Source: Pseudomonadota bacterium
GTDB taxonomy: Bacteria; Pseudomonadota; Gammaproteobacteria; Steroidobacterales; Steroidobacteraceae
Reading direction: 5' to 3'
DNA: 17,739 nucleotides
Assembly (NCBI GenBank): GCA_021850555.1
Contig: JAJZLX010000442.1
Span: 1 to 17,739 of the forward strand
Positions within the stretch are counted from its first letter, which is position 1. Every line of letters begins with the position of its first letter. Positions 6,640 to 13,597 of the stretch are shown in pieces. Both the position numbers and the translations under genes were made by a program. The notes under the pieces are model-generated. The model saw only the letters and a list, made by a program, of their open reading frames with translations. It ran no database searches and was not told the DNA's origin.

Positions 6640-7539
6640 TCATTTCCCCGCCCTCGGCCCAAGCTCCTCCCCGATCCGCTGGAACTTCTCGGCCAGTTTC
6701 CTCTGGCTGGCCGCTGACTGCGCGAATACCTTTCGCGTGCTGCCGTATTCGGGGCGTGCAGCATCCTCGGCCGACCGGACCGCCTGCGCCCGGAGCGCCG
6801 TGGCGGCGTACAGAAGGTCCTGGGAGGTGAGCTGCAGGCGGGGATCGGGCATGGGAGCGACTGTAGCGCCGGAGGCCGGCGCATCAGCAAGCGCTTGAGC
6901 GCGGGACCGTGTAGGACCGTGCGCGGCGACCGCGCGATTTTGCGCAGCCGGAAAGTGCGCCATCATCCGTGAAATGAGCCGGGGAACCGGATCGGAATGG
7001 CCTCCCACCAGGATCTGCTCGGGAAGGCTCCTCAGGAGTCCGGCCAGTCCTTTGGGCTTCAGTTCAACCTTCCTGATCCAGATGACATCACCATGCTCGG
7101 TATCGATCAGACGTCCCACGAGTGTCATCGAAGTAAGATGCTGGCCGCCGTGCTGCATTTGTCCGGTCTCGATGTTCTTCGCCTGAAGGACGAGGAGCCC
7201 ATCGACGTTCAAGAGTCTCCGCATTGTGACCGCGGTGGCGCGGTCCATGAAGGCGCTCTGCTGGATGTGTTGCTCTCGAAGGACTTCCTGCAGGTCGGAC
7301 CGGCTCACAATGAGATAGCCTTTCCTCGAAAGGGCCTGCACTGCAGATTTCTCCGCCTCGGTCGACAGGAAACCGCGCTGCGGCACCGCTATGACGGCGA
7401 GCCGTGATATCTGATGTGTGTCCGGGGGAAAGCGGGAAAAGGGTTGCACGGACTGCCGTTCCGGCTGAGCGCAGCCGGAAAGCGAGATTGACGCGGTGAA
7501 CATCATCAGAATCGCGAGCGCAAGATATTTGCGGGTCAT
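6640..7539 (-). CDS. Lipoprotein with a CsgG/LpoB-like N-terminal domain, function unknown
   Basis: A 299-residue predicted lipoprotein. Residues 1-22 form a signal peptide (basic start, hydrophobic core ALAILMMF) ending in the lipobox LSGC, with Cys23 as the lipidated residue. Residues about 45-180 follow the CsgG/LpoB/GNA1162 pattern: RLAVIAVP, then QALSRKGYLIVSRSDLQEVL, a REQHIQQSAFMD stretch, LLNVDGLLVLQ, and LVGRLIDTEHGDVIWIRKVE. The C-terminal part (about 225-295) is helical and charged and matches nothing I know. Such domains occur in curli secretion, penicillin-binding protein activators and uncharacterised envelope proteins, so an envelope role is likely but the function is not known. 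ATG at 7539 overlaps the stop of the preceding gene as ATGA, so the two are probably co-translated. Confidence 0.78.
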   Translation of the reverse strand: MTRKYLALAILMMFTASISLSGCAQPERQSVQPFSRFPPDTHQISRLAVIAVPQRGFLSTEAEKSAVQALSRKGYLIVSRSDLQEVLREQHIQQSAFMDRATAVTMRRLLNVDGLLVLQAKNIETGQMQHGGQHLTSMTLVGRLIDTEHGDVIWIRKVELKPKGLAGLLRSLPEQILVGGHSDPVPRLISRMMAHFPAAQNRAVAAHGPTRSRAQALADAPASGATVAPMPDPRLQLTSQDLLYAATALRAQAVRSAEDAARPEYGSTRKVFAQSAASQRKLAEKFQRIGEELGPRAGK

Positions 7540-7853
7540 CGTTCGGTTCCTTGCGGTTCGAAGTCATGTTTGATTGCGTCTTGCAGAGCCTGATTCTTTG
7601 CGACACTCTTTGGAAGAGCCTGATCGGAGAAACACACGGATTCTCCAGTCGCCCGGCGAAACTTCGGTGCATCATTGGAATTCATGCTTTGGATCCGTAC
7701 GGCTATCGATGCGCGGGCGACCTGCGCGCCGTTCTGAATATCGGCCGGAGCGGGCTGACGCGTTGCGTGTAGGGAGTCGACGCGGAGCGTTACATGATGC
7801 ACGGTGAGAAATTTCGGGTCGGTCGTTGAGTATCTGTTCTCGGTCGCGCTCAT
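7536..7853 (-). CDS. Conserved-operon hypothetical protein, unrecognised
   Basis: I do not recognise this protein. From ATG 7853 it has 105 residues (MSATENRYSTTDPKFLTVHH...), with a beta-like first half (FLTVHHVTLRVD, ARASIAVRIQSM) and a charged end, no signal peptide and no membrane segment. The frame stays open upstream to a TTG at 7928 (130 residues) and a GTG at 7892 is also possible; none has a good Shine-Dalgarno. The best evidence that it is real is the ATGA overlap with the lipoprotein gene that follows, a normal translational-coupling arrangement. It may be a partner of that lipoprotein, which is inference from position only. Confidence 0.55.
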   Translation of the reverse strand: MSATENRYSTTDPKFLTVHHVTLRVDSLHATRQPAPADIQNGAQVARASIAVRIQSMNSNDAPKFRRATGESVCFSDQALPKSVAKNQALQDAIKHDFEPQGTER

Positions 7854-8010
7854 GAGTTCGTCGCGAATGAGCGGGACGTCGCCCGGGGACACGGCGTCAA
7901 TTGAACCGGGTAACCCCGCTCTCTTCAAGGCGGGTGTTCGATCAAGTCGAAACTAGTACACCAGACGTTGGTCATCAAGCCGGCATCAGGGACCGATCCT
8001 GAGCGCGACG

Positions 8011-8391
8011 CTACGCAGCCATGCCGCCGGAATGCGCCGGCGGAATCAGTAAGTCTGCCGGTACGTGAAACCGTTCGCGAATCTTGCGGATCATGGACAT
8101 GCTGAGCTCCCGCTTGCCGTTCAAGACTTCACTGACGCGGCTCGCGGTGCCGAGAAGGGGGATGAGGTCGGTGCGCGTGAGGTCGTGCTGATCCATCAAA
8201 TAGGTCAGCAGTTGCGGTAACGTCGCTATTCGGCGTGGCCACCGCGAGCGCTCGTAAGCCTCGATCAGTCGCGCCTGAGCGCTCATCCGGGCCTGATCGG
8301 CCGGATCGCTCGACTCCATCAGCCTCTCGACGAGTTTCTTCGCTTCCGTATGGTCCGCATCATTTTCAATGACAACCAGCGTTGCTTTCAT
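8011..8391 (-). CDS. higA: HigA-type antitoxin, helix-turn-helix
   Basis: Predicted antitoxin and transcriptional repressor for the HigB-type toxin encoded just upstream. The roughly 126-residue protein has an N-terminal helical part (MKATLVVIENDADHTEAKKL), then an HTH_3/Xre-like domain in the C-terminal half: LPQLLTYLMDQHDLTRTDLI, PLLGTASRVSEVLNGKRELS, and MIRKIRERFHVPADLLI. This N-extended form is typical of HigA-like antitoxins that follow HigB. The ATG at 8391 shares one base with the toxin stop (TGATG); a GTG one codon earlier (8394) is also possible. The toxin-first gene order is normal for hig modules. Confidence 0.88.
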   Translation of the reverse strand: MKATLVVIENDADHTEAKKLVERLMESSDPADQARMSAQARLIEAYERSRWPRRIATLPQLLTYLMDQHDLTRTDLIPLLGTASRVSEVLNGKRELSMSMIRKIRERFHVPADLLIPPAHSGGMAA

Positions 8392-8702
8392 CACACGGTC
8401 TCCGCATCGACCTTGTCGTACTCTTCATGAGATCCAAAGAATCGAATCATCATCACGCCATTCTTGTACTGCACCAGGGCGATCAGACGGTAGTCGTTCG
8501 CCTTGATATTGAAGACCACGCGGCCGCCCTTGAGAATGCTGGCCTTCGGATGAGACTTTTTCACATCCTCAGGTGTCTTCCATCCGGATTTCTCGACGAT
8601 TGTCCGCCAGGCATCATACTGTGCCCGTGCGGCCTTGATCCCTCGGTGTCCGGCACGTTTCGCAAAGTAGCGCTCGACGATGTCGGTCCCGATGACGATC
8701 AC
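8391..8702 (-). CDS. higB: HigB-type mRNA interferase toxin
   Basis: Predicted RelE-fold toxin that cleaves mRNA, neutralised by HigA. The 103-residue protein reads VIVIGTDIVERYFAKRAGHR at the start, then RAQYDAWRTIVEKSGWKTPE, GGRVVFNIKANDYRLIALVQ and VMMIRFFGSHEEYDKVDAET, which is the pattern of the HigB_toxin family (FNI..N.YRL...... I RF.G.H.EYD..D). I chose GTG at 8702 because it begins at the family N-terminus and lies just after a good promoter; the frame is open further upstream without family similarity. The GTG has no clear Shine-Dalgarno. Complete and likely functional. Confidence 0.88.
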   Translation of the reverse strand: MIVIGTDIVERYFAKRAGHRGIKAARAQYDAWRTIVEKSGWKTPEDVKKSHPKASILKGGRVVFNIKANDYRLIALVQYKNGVMMIRFFGSHEEYDKVDAETV

Positions 8703-8710
8703 GGGTAAGC

Positions 8711-8761
8711 ATTCTACTGGAATTTCCAAAAATTGGAAATACGAACTTCCATTTTCTGGAA
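8711..8761 (-). promoter_or_regulatory. Promoter and palindromic operator of the higBA pair
   Basis: On the minus strand, TTTCCA (8739-8734) and TAGAAT (8716-8711) are spaced by 17 bp. The perfect inverted repeat ATTTCCAAaaaTTGGAAAT (8722-8740) covers the -35 and most of the spacer, where bound HigA would block RNA polymerase. A second inverted repeat, TTCCA-5-TGGAA, lies just upstream at 8747-8761 with the same half-site core, so two operator sites are likely. The predicted transcript start is within a few bases of the GTG at 8702. Confidence 0.6.
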
Positions 8762-9052
8762 CGTAGGCTTGGACGGAGACCTTCGAGCCTACAGACGGCT
8801 TCGCCGGCCCAAGAATTCGCTGCGCCGGCGCGTGCAGTCCATTGTGCAGCCGCAGCTCCCGACGGTATCGAGCTGGGTGCGGGCACGGCGACATGCCGGG
8901 GTTGTTGCGCCGCGCGCCGCCACGGTGCGATGCATGGCTGTCCACTGTCGGTTGCTCGGATCCATTGGCGGCTAGGCTCAGGTAATACAGAATCAGTAGT
9001 ACATCGAACGGACCGAACGGGCGAAAATCCCCGCGGAATCAAGGAGATGGAG
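8762..9052. other. Gene-free right end of the accessory segment
   Basis: About 290 bp between the higBA operator and the second att-like repeat. No gene, RNA or repeat that I can support; the open frames here have no recognisable features and no good start sites. Confidence 0.5.
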
Positions 9053-9115
9053 CGCGAGTTCGATCCTCGTTTCCCGCTCAAGAATTCCTTATCGGTACAA
9101 AGACTTACGCGGTGC
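9053..9115 (+). repeat. Direct repeat copy 2: detached tRNA-Gly 3' end, att-like
   Basis: Bases 9053-9079 repeat the last part of the tRNA-Gly gene (3964-3990) with one mismatch (T for G in the T-loop); no 5' tRNA half precedes it and the CCA is not kept. The similarity continues through ACTTACGCGG at 9103-9112. A detached tRNA 3' end downstream of an intact tRNA is the standard right junction of an integrated island. The extra similarity to the right of the core is not expected for a simple chromosomal flank and suggests a second, tandem element. Confidence 0.72.
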
Positions 9116-9344
9116 GCCGGGCGGACACACCTAGGGCCCGGCGCCGCCAGCCGAGAGCGGTTTTTACGTCGGAATCCAATTGGCCGCCGATCGATATGAA
9201 CTCACGCCGTGCCGGCGCATCTGAATCCTCATATGCCGATGCCATGCTCGGCACGCAGGCGATGATGGCGGTCTTTCGAACTTCGATCTTCCGCTGACAC
9301 CGGTCCTCACGGGTGAGCGGACATGCACAGGAGTCCACCGAGAG
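9116..9344. other. Upstream region of the glutamate decarboxylase gene
   Basis: No gene of note in about 230 bp. A small plus-strand frame (ending 9297) has no family resemblance or convincing start. AGGAG at 9329-9333 is the likely ribosome binding site for the ATG at 9345, with a somewhat long 11-base spacing. I see no clear sigma70 promoter. Confidence 0.4.
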
Positions 9345-10718
9345 ATGATCAAGACATTCGTGCCCGATGAGGATCTCGCTCCGACTTACGGATCGCGCTC
9401 CATGTCCGAGCCGGCGCCGAAGTACAGGCTTCCGGACGCTGAAATGAGTCCCCGAACCGCCTACCAGCTCATCCATGACGAGCTCATGCTCGACGGCAAC
9501 GCCCGATTGAACCTGGCCACATTCGTCACCACTTGGATGGAGCCGGAGGCCGAGAAACTGATGGCCGAGACGTTCGACAAGAACATGATCGACAAGGACG
9601 AATATCCGCAGACGGCCGAAATCGAGTCGCGCTGCGTCAACATGATCGCGCGGTTGTTCAATGCGCCCGAGGATGAAGCGCCGATCGGCGTATCGGCGAT
9701 CGGCTCTAGCGAGGCGGTCATGCTGGCCGGCATGGCCTTGAAGTGGCGCTGGAAAGCAAGCCGCGAGGCCGCAGGAAAATCCACCGCCGCGCCCAACCTG
9801 GTTCTCGGCAGCAATGTGCAGGTGGTATGGGAGAAGTTCTGCCGCTATTGGGAGGTCGAGCCACGCTACATCCCCATGCGGGAAGGCCGCTACGTCATCA
9901 CACCACAGGACGTGGTCGAGCGCATCGATGAGAGCACAATCGGGGTCGTTGCCATCCTTGGCACCACGTTCACCGGGGAGTTCGAGCCCATCGATGCGAT
10001 TCACGACGCGGTGGTCGCGCATAATGCCGCTCACGATCTCACCGTGCCGCTGCACATCGATGCGGCCAGCGGCGGCTTCGTCGCGCCTTTCATACACGCG
10101 GATCTGCGCTGGGATTTTCGCCTGCCGAATGTCGTTTCCATCAATACCTCGGGTCACAAGTACGGCTTGGTCTACCCTGGTGTCGGCTGGGCTCTGTGGC
10201 GAGGGAAGAAGTACCTGCCGGACAGCCTGGTGTTCCATGTCAACTACCTCGGTGGCGACATGCCGACGTTCACATTGAACTTTTCCAGACCGGGAAACCA
10301 GATCGTCGGGCAGTACTACAATTTTCTGCGCCTCGGCCGCGAGGGCTACACCCGCATCATGTCCACGCTGCGCGATGTCGCAACGGAGCTCTCTGGGAAG
10401 ATCGCCGAGCTCGGCCCCTTCGAGCTGCTCAGCGACGGATCGACCATTCCGGTGTTCGCCTTCCGCCTCAAGGAGGCTTCGCGTTATTCGGTGTACGATG
10501 TCTCGCAACGTCTGCGCGTGCACGGCTGGCAAGTGCCGGCTTACACCATGCCGCCGGCGGCGGAAAACGTGGCCGTGCTAAGGGTGGTGTTGCGCGAGGG
10601 GTTCTCGCGTGACATGGCCGACATGTTTATGCGCGACTTGCACACGGTGGTGGCTGAATTGGAAGCAAACCCGCCCGCCCGGCCCAAGAAGGCGGATGTG
10701 CGCTTTCACCACGGCTGA
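9345..10718 (+). CDS. gadB: Glutamate decarboxylase
   Basis: PLP-dependent decarboxylation of glutamate to GABA and CO2, consuming a proton; usually part of acid resistance. The 457-residue protein is close in length to E. coli GadB (466). It shows the family start region (ELMLDGNARLNLATFVTTWM), the substrate region CVNMIARLFNAP, GSSEAVMLAG, the cofactor site HIDAASGGFVAPF, and the PLP-lysine motif SGHKYGLVYPG with Lys272. The C-terminus ends FHHG; E. coli GadB uses a penultimate His to close the active site at neutral pH, and a penultimate His is present here, so pH-gated autoinhibition is plausible. There is no glutamate/GABA antiporter gene (gadC) next to it in this window. It lies just after the second att-like repeat, so it may belong to a mobile element. 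Confidence 0.97.
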   Translation: MIKTFVPDEDLAPTYGSRSMSEPAPKYRLPDAEMSPRTAYQLIHDELMLDGNARLNLATFVTTWMEPEAEKLMAETFDKNMIDKDEYPQTAEIESRCVNMIARLFNAPEDEAPIGVSAIGSSEAVMLAGMALKWRWKASREAAGKSTAAPNLVLGSNVQVVWEKFCRYWEVEPRYIPMREGRYVITPQDVVERIDESTIGVVAILGTTFTGEFEPIDAIHDAVVAHNAAHDLTVPLHIDAASGGFVAPFIHADLRWDFRLPNVVSINTSGHKYGLVYPGVGWALWRGKKYLPDSLVFHVNYLGGDMPTFTLNFSRPGNQIVGQYYNFLRLGREGYTRIMSTLRDVATELSGKIAELGPFELLSDGSTIPVFAFRLKEASRYSVYDVSQRLRVHGWQVPAYTMPPAAENVAVLRVVLREGFSRDMADMFMRDLHTVVAELEANPPARPKKADVRFHHG

Positions 10719-10933
10719 TGCGGTGTGGTCCCGCTCGTCGCGCTCGATCCCAAGCCCGATGCGATGGCCGGGGCAGCGACGGGCGGCCCGCACATAGCAC
10801 GGCCCGTTTCCTGAGCATGAGGGGAGATTCGAATCTCAGGACCTGAGATGACCTCTGCTTCGTGTCGAGCACGGTGCACGCAGTGACCCTGGCAGGCATG
10901 GTGCGGCAATCCTTCAGCGAGTCTTTTGCTCAT
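10719..10933. other. Stretch downstream of gadB with overlapping palindromes
   Basis: No gene I can support. It contains two overlapping perfect inverted repeats: GAGATTCGAATCTC (10824-10837) and TCTCAGGaCCTGAGA (10834-10848), which share four bases and so could form alternative hairpins. There is no T-run after them, so an intrinsic terminator is not indicated; a protein-binding site is possible. Confidence 0.5.
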
Positions 10934-11165
10934 CTACCCCCACCGGAACCGTTTGCGCGCCTCCAGGGCAAGCTCGCTCGGATCACTTCGCGGTGCCATT
11001 GATGTGAGTCGCTCAGGGCGGATGCCGCGGTAATCCTTCAGGGCAATTTCGGTGCCGACGACTGCGGTGCGCGACCCGTTCGGGCTCATGGCCGACGCGA
11101 AGATGTCATTGTCGTTCCGCGGCGGGACGAAAGGCAGAACCAGCTTGCCGGTGCTGGGGTCGCAC
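10934..11165 (-). pseudogene. Relic of a WD40/beta-propeller-like gene, 3' end
   Basis: The minus-strand frame ending with the stop at 10936-10934 reads PSTGKLVLPFVPPRNDNDIF, then ASAMSPNGSRTAVVGTEIAL, and ends ARKRFRWG. The element SPNGSRTAVVG is typical of a propeller blade (SPDG.R.AVG). The frame is cut by a stop codon upstream (TGA near 11200), and another frame carries a plausible continuation (DRKYLFDEETCSPRRG), so a frameshift is likely and no good start exists. The parent gene is not identified. Low confidence. Confidence 0.3.
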
Positions 11166-11337
11166 CGGTCAGAACACCCCGGCGAGGTGAGCAGGTCTCT
11201 TCATCAAACAGGTATTTCCTGTCCGATCTGAACGCGATCGATGCCCGTCTCTGCGGGCAGGGATTCGGTCGCTGCCGGAGTGTCTTGGCTGAAACTGCGA
11301 CAATGATGCCTCTCACTCTTCGCGGGCACGGGCGCGG
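11166..11337. other. Remainder of the gadB to response-regulator intergenic region
   Basis: Possibly the decayed upstream part of the propeller-like relic on the minus strand (11200-11260). Nothing else recognisable. Confidence 0.35.
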
Positions 11338-11383
11338 GTGACTGCGGCCGGGCGATCACTGTAGAATTGCCGCAGCCGCGGCA
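11338..11383 (+). promoter_or_regulatory. Possible promoter and inverted repeat before the two-component operon
   Basis: GTGACT (11338-11343) and TAGAAT (11362-11367) are spaced by 18 bp, a fair sigma70-like pair. Directly after it TGCCGC (11368-11373) and GCGGCA (11378-11383) form an inverted repeat with a 4-base loop, about 25 bases before the ATG at 11409. It could be an operator for the response regulator or a leader hairpin; not decided by sequence alone. Confidence 0.3.
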
Positions 11384-11408
11384 GCCAGATCCTGTCTCTC
11401 TTAATTGC

Positions 11409-12083
11409 ATGAAGATCCTGATCGTCGAGGATGAGCGCAAGACTGCGGCGTACTTGAAGCGTGGCCTGGAAGAGAGCGGCTTCGTCGTCGATGTGGCAGG
11501 CACCGGGGAGGACGGCAGCCATCTGGCCGAGACTCAACCCTACGGGCTGATCATCCTGGATGTCCTGCTGCCGGGGAGGGACGGATGGAGCGTCATCACG
11601 GGTCTGCGCAGCCGGGGGATCGAGACGCCCGTCCTGTTCCTCACTGCCCGTGACGCGGTCCGCGATCGGGTGAAGGGCCTGGAGCTGGGCGCCGATGACT
11701 ATCTCGTGAAGCCTTTCGCGTTCTCGGAGCTTTTGGCGCGAATGCGCTCGATTCTGCGCCGGGGACCGGCCAGGCAATCGACACTGTTGCGGCTGGCCGA
11801 TTTGGAGGTCGATCTGGGCCGTCATCGGGCGCAGCGTGCAGGACGGGTGCTCGAGCTGACGCCGAAGGAATTTCAGCTGCTATGCCTGCTGCTGCAGCGC
11901 AGCGGCGAGGTGCTCTCGCGCACGCTGATCGCCGAGCAGGTGTGGGACATCAACTTCGAGAGCGACTCGAACGTGGTCGAGGTCCACATGCGGCGCCTGC
12001 GTGCGAAGGTGGACGACCCGTTCGAGGGGAAGCTCATTCATACGGTCCGCGGCGTTGGATACGTCCTTGACAATCGCGCCTGA
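11409..12083 (+). CDS. OmpR-family response regulator, heavy-metal (CusR/CopR-like) type
   Basis: Phosphorylation-controlled transcription activator, likely of the efflux genes downstream. The 224-residue protein has a receiver domain ([20 protein letters not shown]) with acidic pocket Glu7-Asp8, phosphoacceptor Asp51 in [13 protein letters not shown] and Lys101 in [13 protein letters not shown], followed by a winged-helix Trans_reg_C domain ([45 protein letters not shown]). The N-terminus is nearly identical in pattern to CusR/CopR proteins. ATG 11409 starts exactly at the conserved MKILIVED; an upstream in-frame TTG (11367) would add unconserved residues. The 3' end overlaps the proposed start of the kinase gene. 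Confidence 0.93.
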   Translation: MKILIVEDERKTAAYLKRGLEESGFVVDVAGTGEDGSHLAETQPYGLIILDVLLPGRDGWSVITGLRSRGIETPVLFLTARDAVRDRVKGLELGADDYLVKPFAFSELLARMRSILRRGPARQSTLLRLADLEVDLGRHRAQRAGRVLELTPKEFQLLCLLLQRSGEVLSRTLIAEQVWDINFESDSNVVEVHMRRLRAKVDDPFEGKLIHTVRGVGYVLDNRA

Positions 12084-13548
12084 GCGCCGAGCGGGCGGTT
12101 CGCGGCCCTGGCGGAGGCCGCCCTCGATCGCCTTGCGCATGACCGTCTGGTACGTGCTCTCCGCGTTCGCGCTCATTCTCGTGGCGACGGGGTTGCTCTA
12201 CTGGGTGCTGGTCAACGGCATGTATCGGGAGGACGTGAACGATCTTGGGGACATTCTCGAGAACGCCACGCTGCTGCTGAGTGCCTCCAACGGATACTCC
12301 GCTGCTTCGCCGGCTGTCGAGCCGACCTGGATCACAAGACATCGCTCGGATATCTACGTGCGTGTTCTTGATGCAGACGGCCGGACGGTGATCGAGACAC
12401 CGGGGCTGGCATCCCAGCTTCCGACCCCCACCATTGCGCAACTCGCGGCGGCTCGCTCGCGCCACGGTGAGAGCCGGCAGGTCCTCTCGCGCCGGGGCGA
12501 GCCTTTTCTGACGCTGATCGCGCCCATTGATGGTCTGCGGGCGGGAGCGCCGCGGCAATACATGGAAGTCGCGATGGACCGGGCGCATGATGAGTTTCTG
12601 CTGGCCCGATACCGCGAGCGGCTGTGGTGGATACTCGGTGTGTCGCTGGTGCTGTGCTCGGTCGTGGGGTATCTCATCGCCCGTGGAGGAATGCGTCCGA
12701 TCGAGGGAATCAGTCGGACGGCGGAGCGCATCCGCGCAACCACGCTTCATGAGCGGATCTCGACCGGCGGTCTGCCGGAGGAGCTTCGGGGTCTGGCCGA
12801 AACCTTCAACAGCATGCTCGACCGGCTCGAGCAGTCTTTCCGCCACATCTCGCAGTTCTCCGACGACGTGGCGCACGAGCTGCGCACCCCCATCAATAAC
12901 CTGCGGGGTGAGATCGAGGTGGCGCTCGGGAAGGCGCGCTCGGCCGAGGAGTATCGCGAGGTCCTCGGGTCCTGCTTCGAGGAGTGCACGCGCATCTCGC
13001 GGTTGATTCGGACGTTGCTCTTTTTGGCACGTGCGGATACCGCCGCCGATGCCCTGCAGCGCGAGCCGATCGACCTCGGCGAGGAGCTCGCCAAGGTCGG
13101 TGCGTTCTACGAGGCGGCTGCCGGGGAGGGCGGCGTTCAGCTTCGTGTCGCGGGTGTCACGGGCTTGCGAGCCGAGCTCGATCGAACGCTCCTTCAGCAG
13201 GCGATCGGCAATCTGGTCTCCAACGCGCTCGCGCATACGCCGGCCGGGGGCTCGGTTGAGGTCGCGGCGAGCGCGAGAGGGCAGGACGTCGTGATTACCG
13301 TGGCCGATACCGGTTGCGGCATTGCACAAGAGCACCTGCCGCGCGTCTTTGACCGGTTCTACCGCATCGAGCAGTCCCGTACCGGGTCGCAACAGAACGC
13401 GGGGCTGGGATTGGCGGTGGTGAAGAGCATCGTCGCCCGCCACGGCGGACGAGTCGAGATCGAGAGCCAAGTGGGAGCGGGTACGCGAGTGAGCCTCATC
13501 CTGCCGCCGTCGGCCGCCGCCGTACGAGGCCAGCTTACGAAATCGTAA
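12067..13548 (+). CDS. Sensor histidine kinase, heavy-metal (CusS-like) type
   Basis: Inner-membrane kinase expected to sense a periplasmic signal and phosphorylate the preceding regulator. Order of parts: TM1 ([20 protein letters not shown]), a periplasmic domain of about 130 residues, TM2 ([19 protein letters not shown]), HAMP ([16 protein letters not shown]), H-box [20 protein letters not shown] with the phospho-His (residue 270, or 246 on the later start), N-box [11 protein letters not shown]1 [10 protein letters not shown]-box [11 protein letters not shown] and G2 [12 protein letters not shown]. The start is uncertain: TTG at 12067 overlaps the regulator by 17 bp and gives an N-terminus with [10 protein letters not shown], usual just before TM1 in this family; the first ATG is at 12139. 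The periplasmic domain is not diagnostic of a metal. Confidence 0.9.
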   Translation: MTIAPERRAGGSRPWRRPPSIALRMTVWYVLSAFALILVATGLLYWVLVNGMYREDVNDLGDILENATLLLSASNGYSAASPAVEPTWITRHRSDIYVRVLDADGRTVIETPGLASQLPTPTIAQLAAARSRHGESRQVLSRRGEPFLTLIAPIDGLRAGAPRQYMEVAMDRAHDEFLLARYRERLWWILGVSLVLCSVVGYLIARGGMRPIEGISRTAERIRATTLHERISTGGLPEELRGLAETFNSMLDRLEQSFRHISQFSDDVAHELRTPINNLRGEIEVALGKARSAEEYREVLGSCFEECTRISRLIRTLLFLARADTAADALQREPIDLGEELAKVGAFYEAAAGEGGVQLRVAGVTGLRAELDRTLLQQAIGNLVSNALAHTPAGGSVEVAASARGQDVVITVADTGCGIAQEHLPRVFDRFYRIEQSRTGSQQNAGLGLAVVKSIVARHGGRVEIESQVGAGTRVSLILPPSAAAVRGQLTKS

Positions 13549-13597
13549 TCGGAGCGTCAGCGCCGCGTCACCTGTCCGGGCGTAGGCTCGGCGGCAC

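Noticed and set aside
8391..8945. A longer HigB frame starting at 8945
   Set aside because: The extra 81 residues are low-complexity, run across the promoter and palindromes, and have no counterpart in the HigB family.
9105..10532. A 475-residue open frame on the minus strand opposite gadB
   Set aside because: Shadow of gadB with no recognisable domain.
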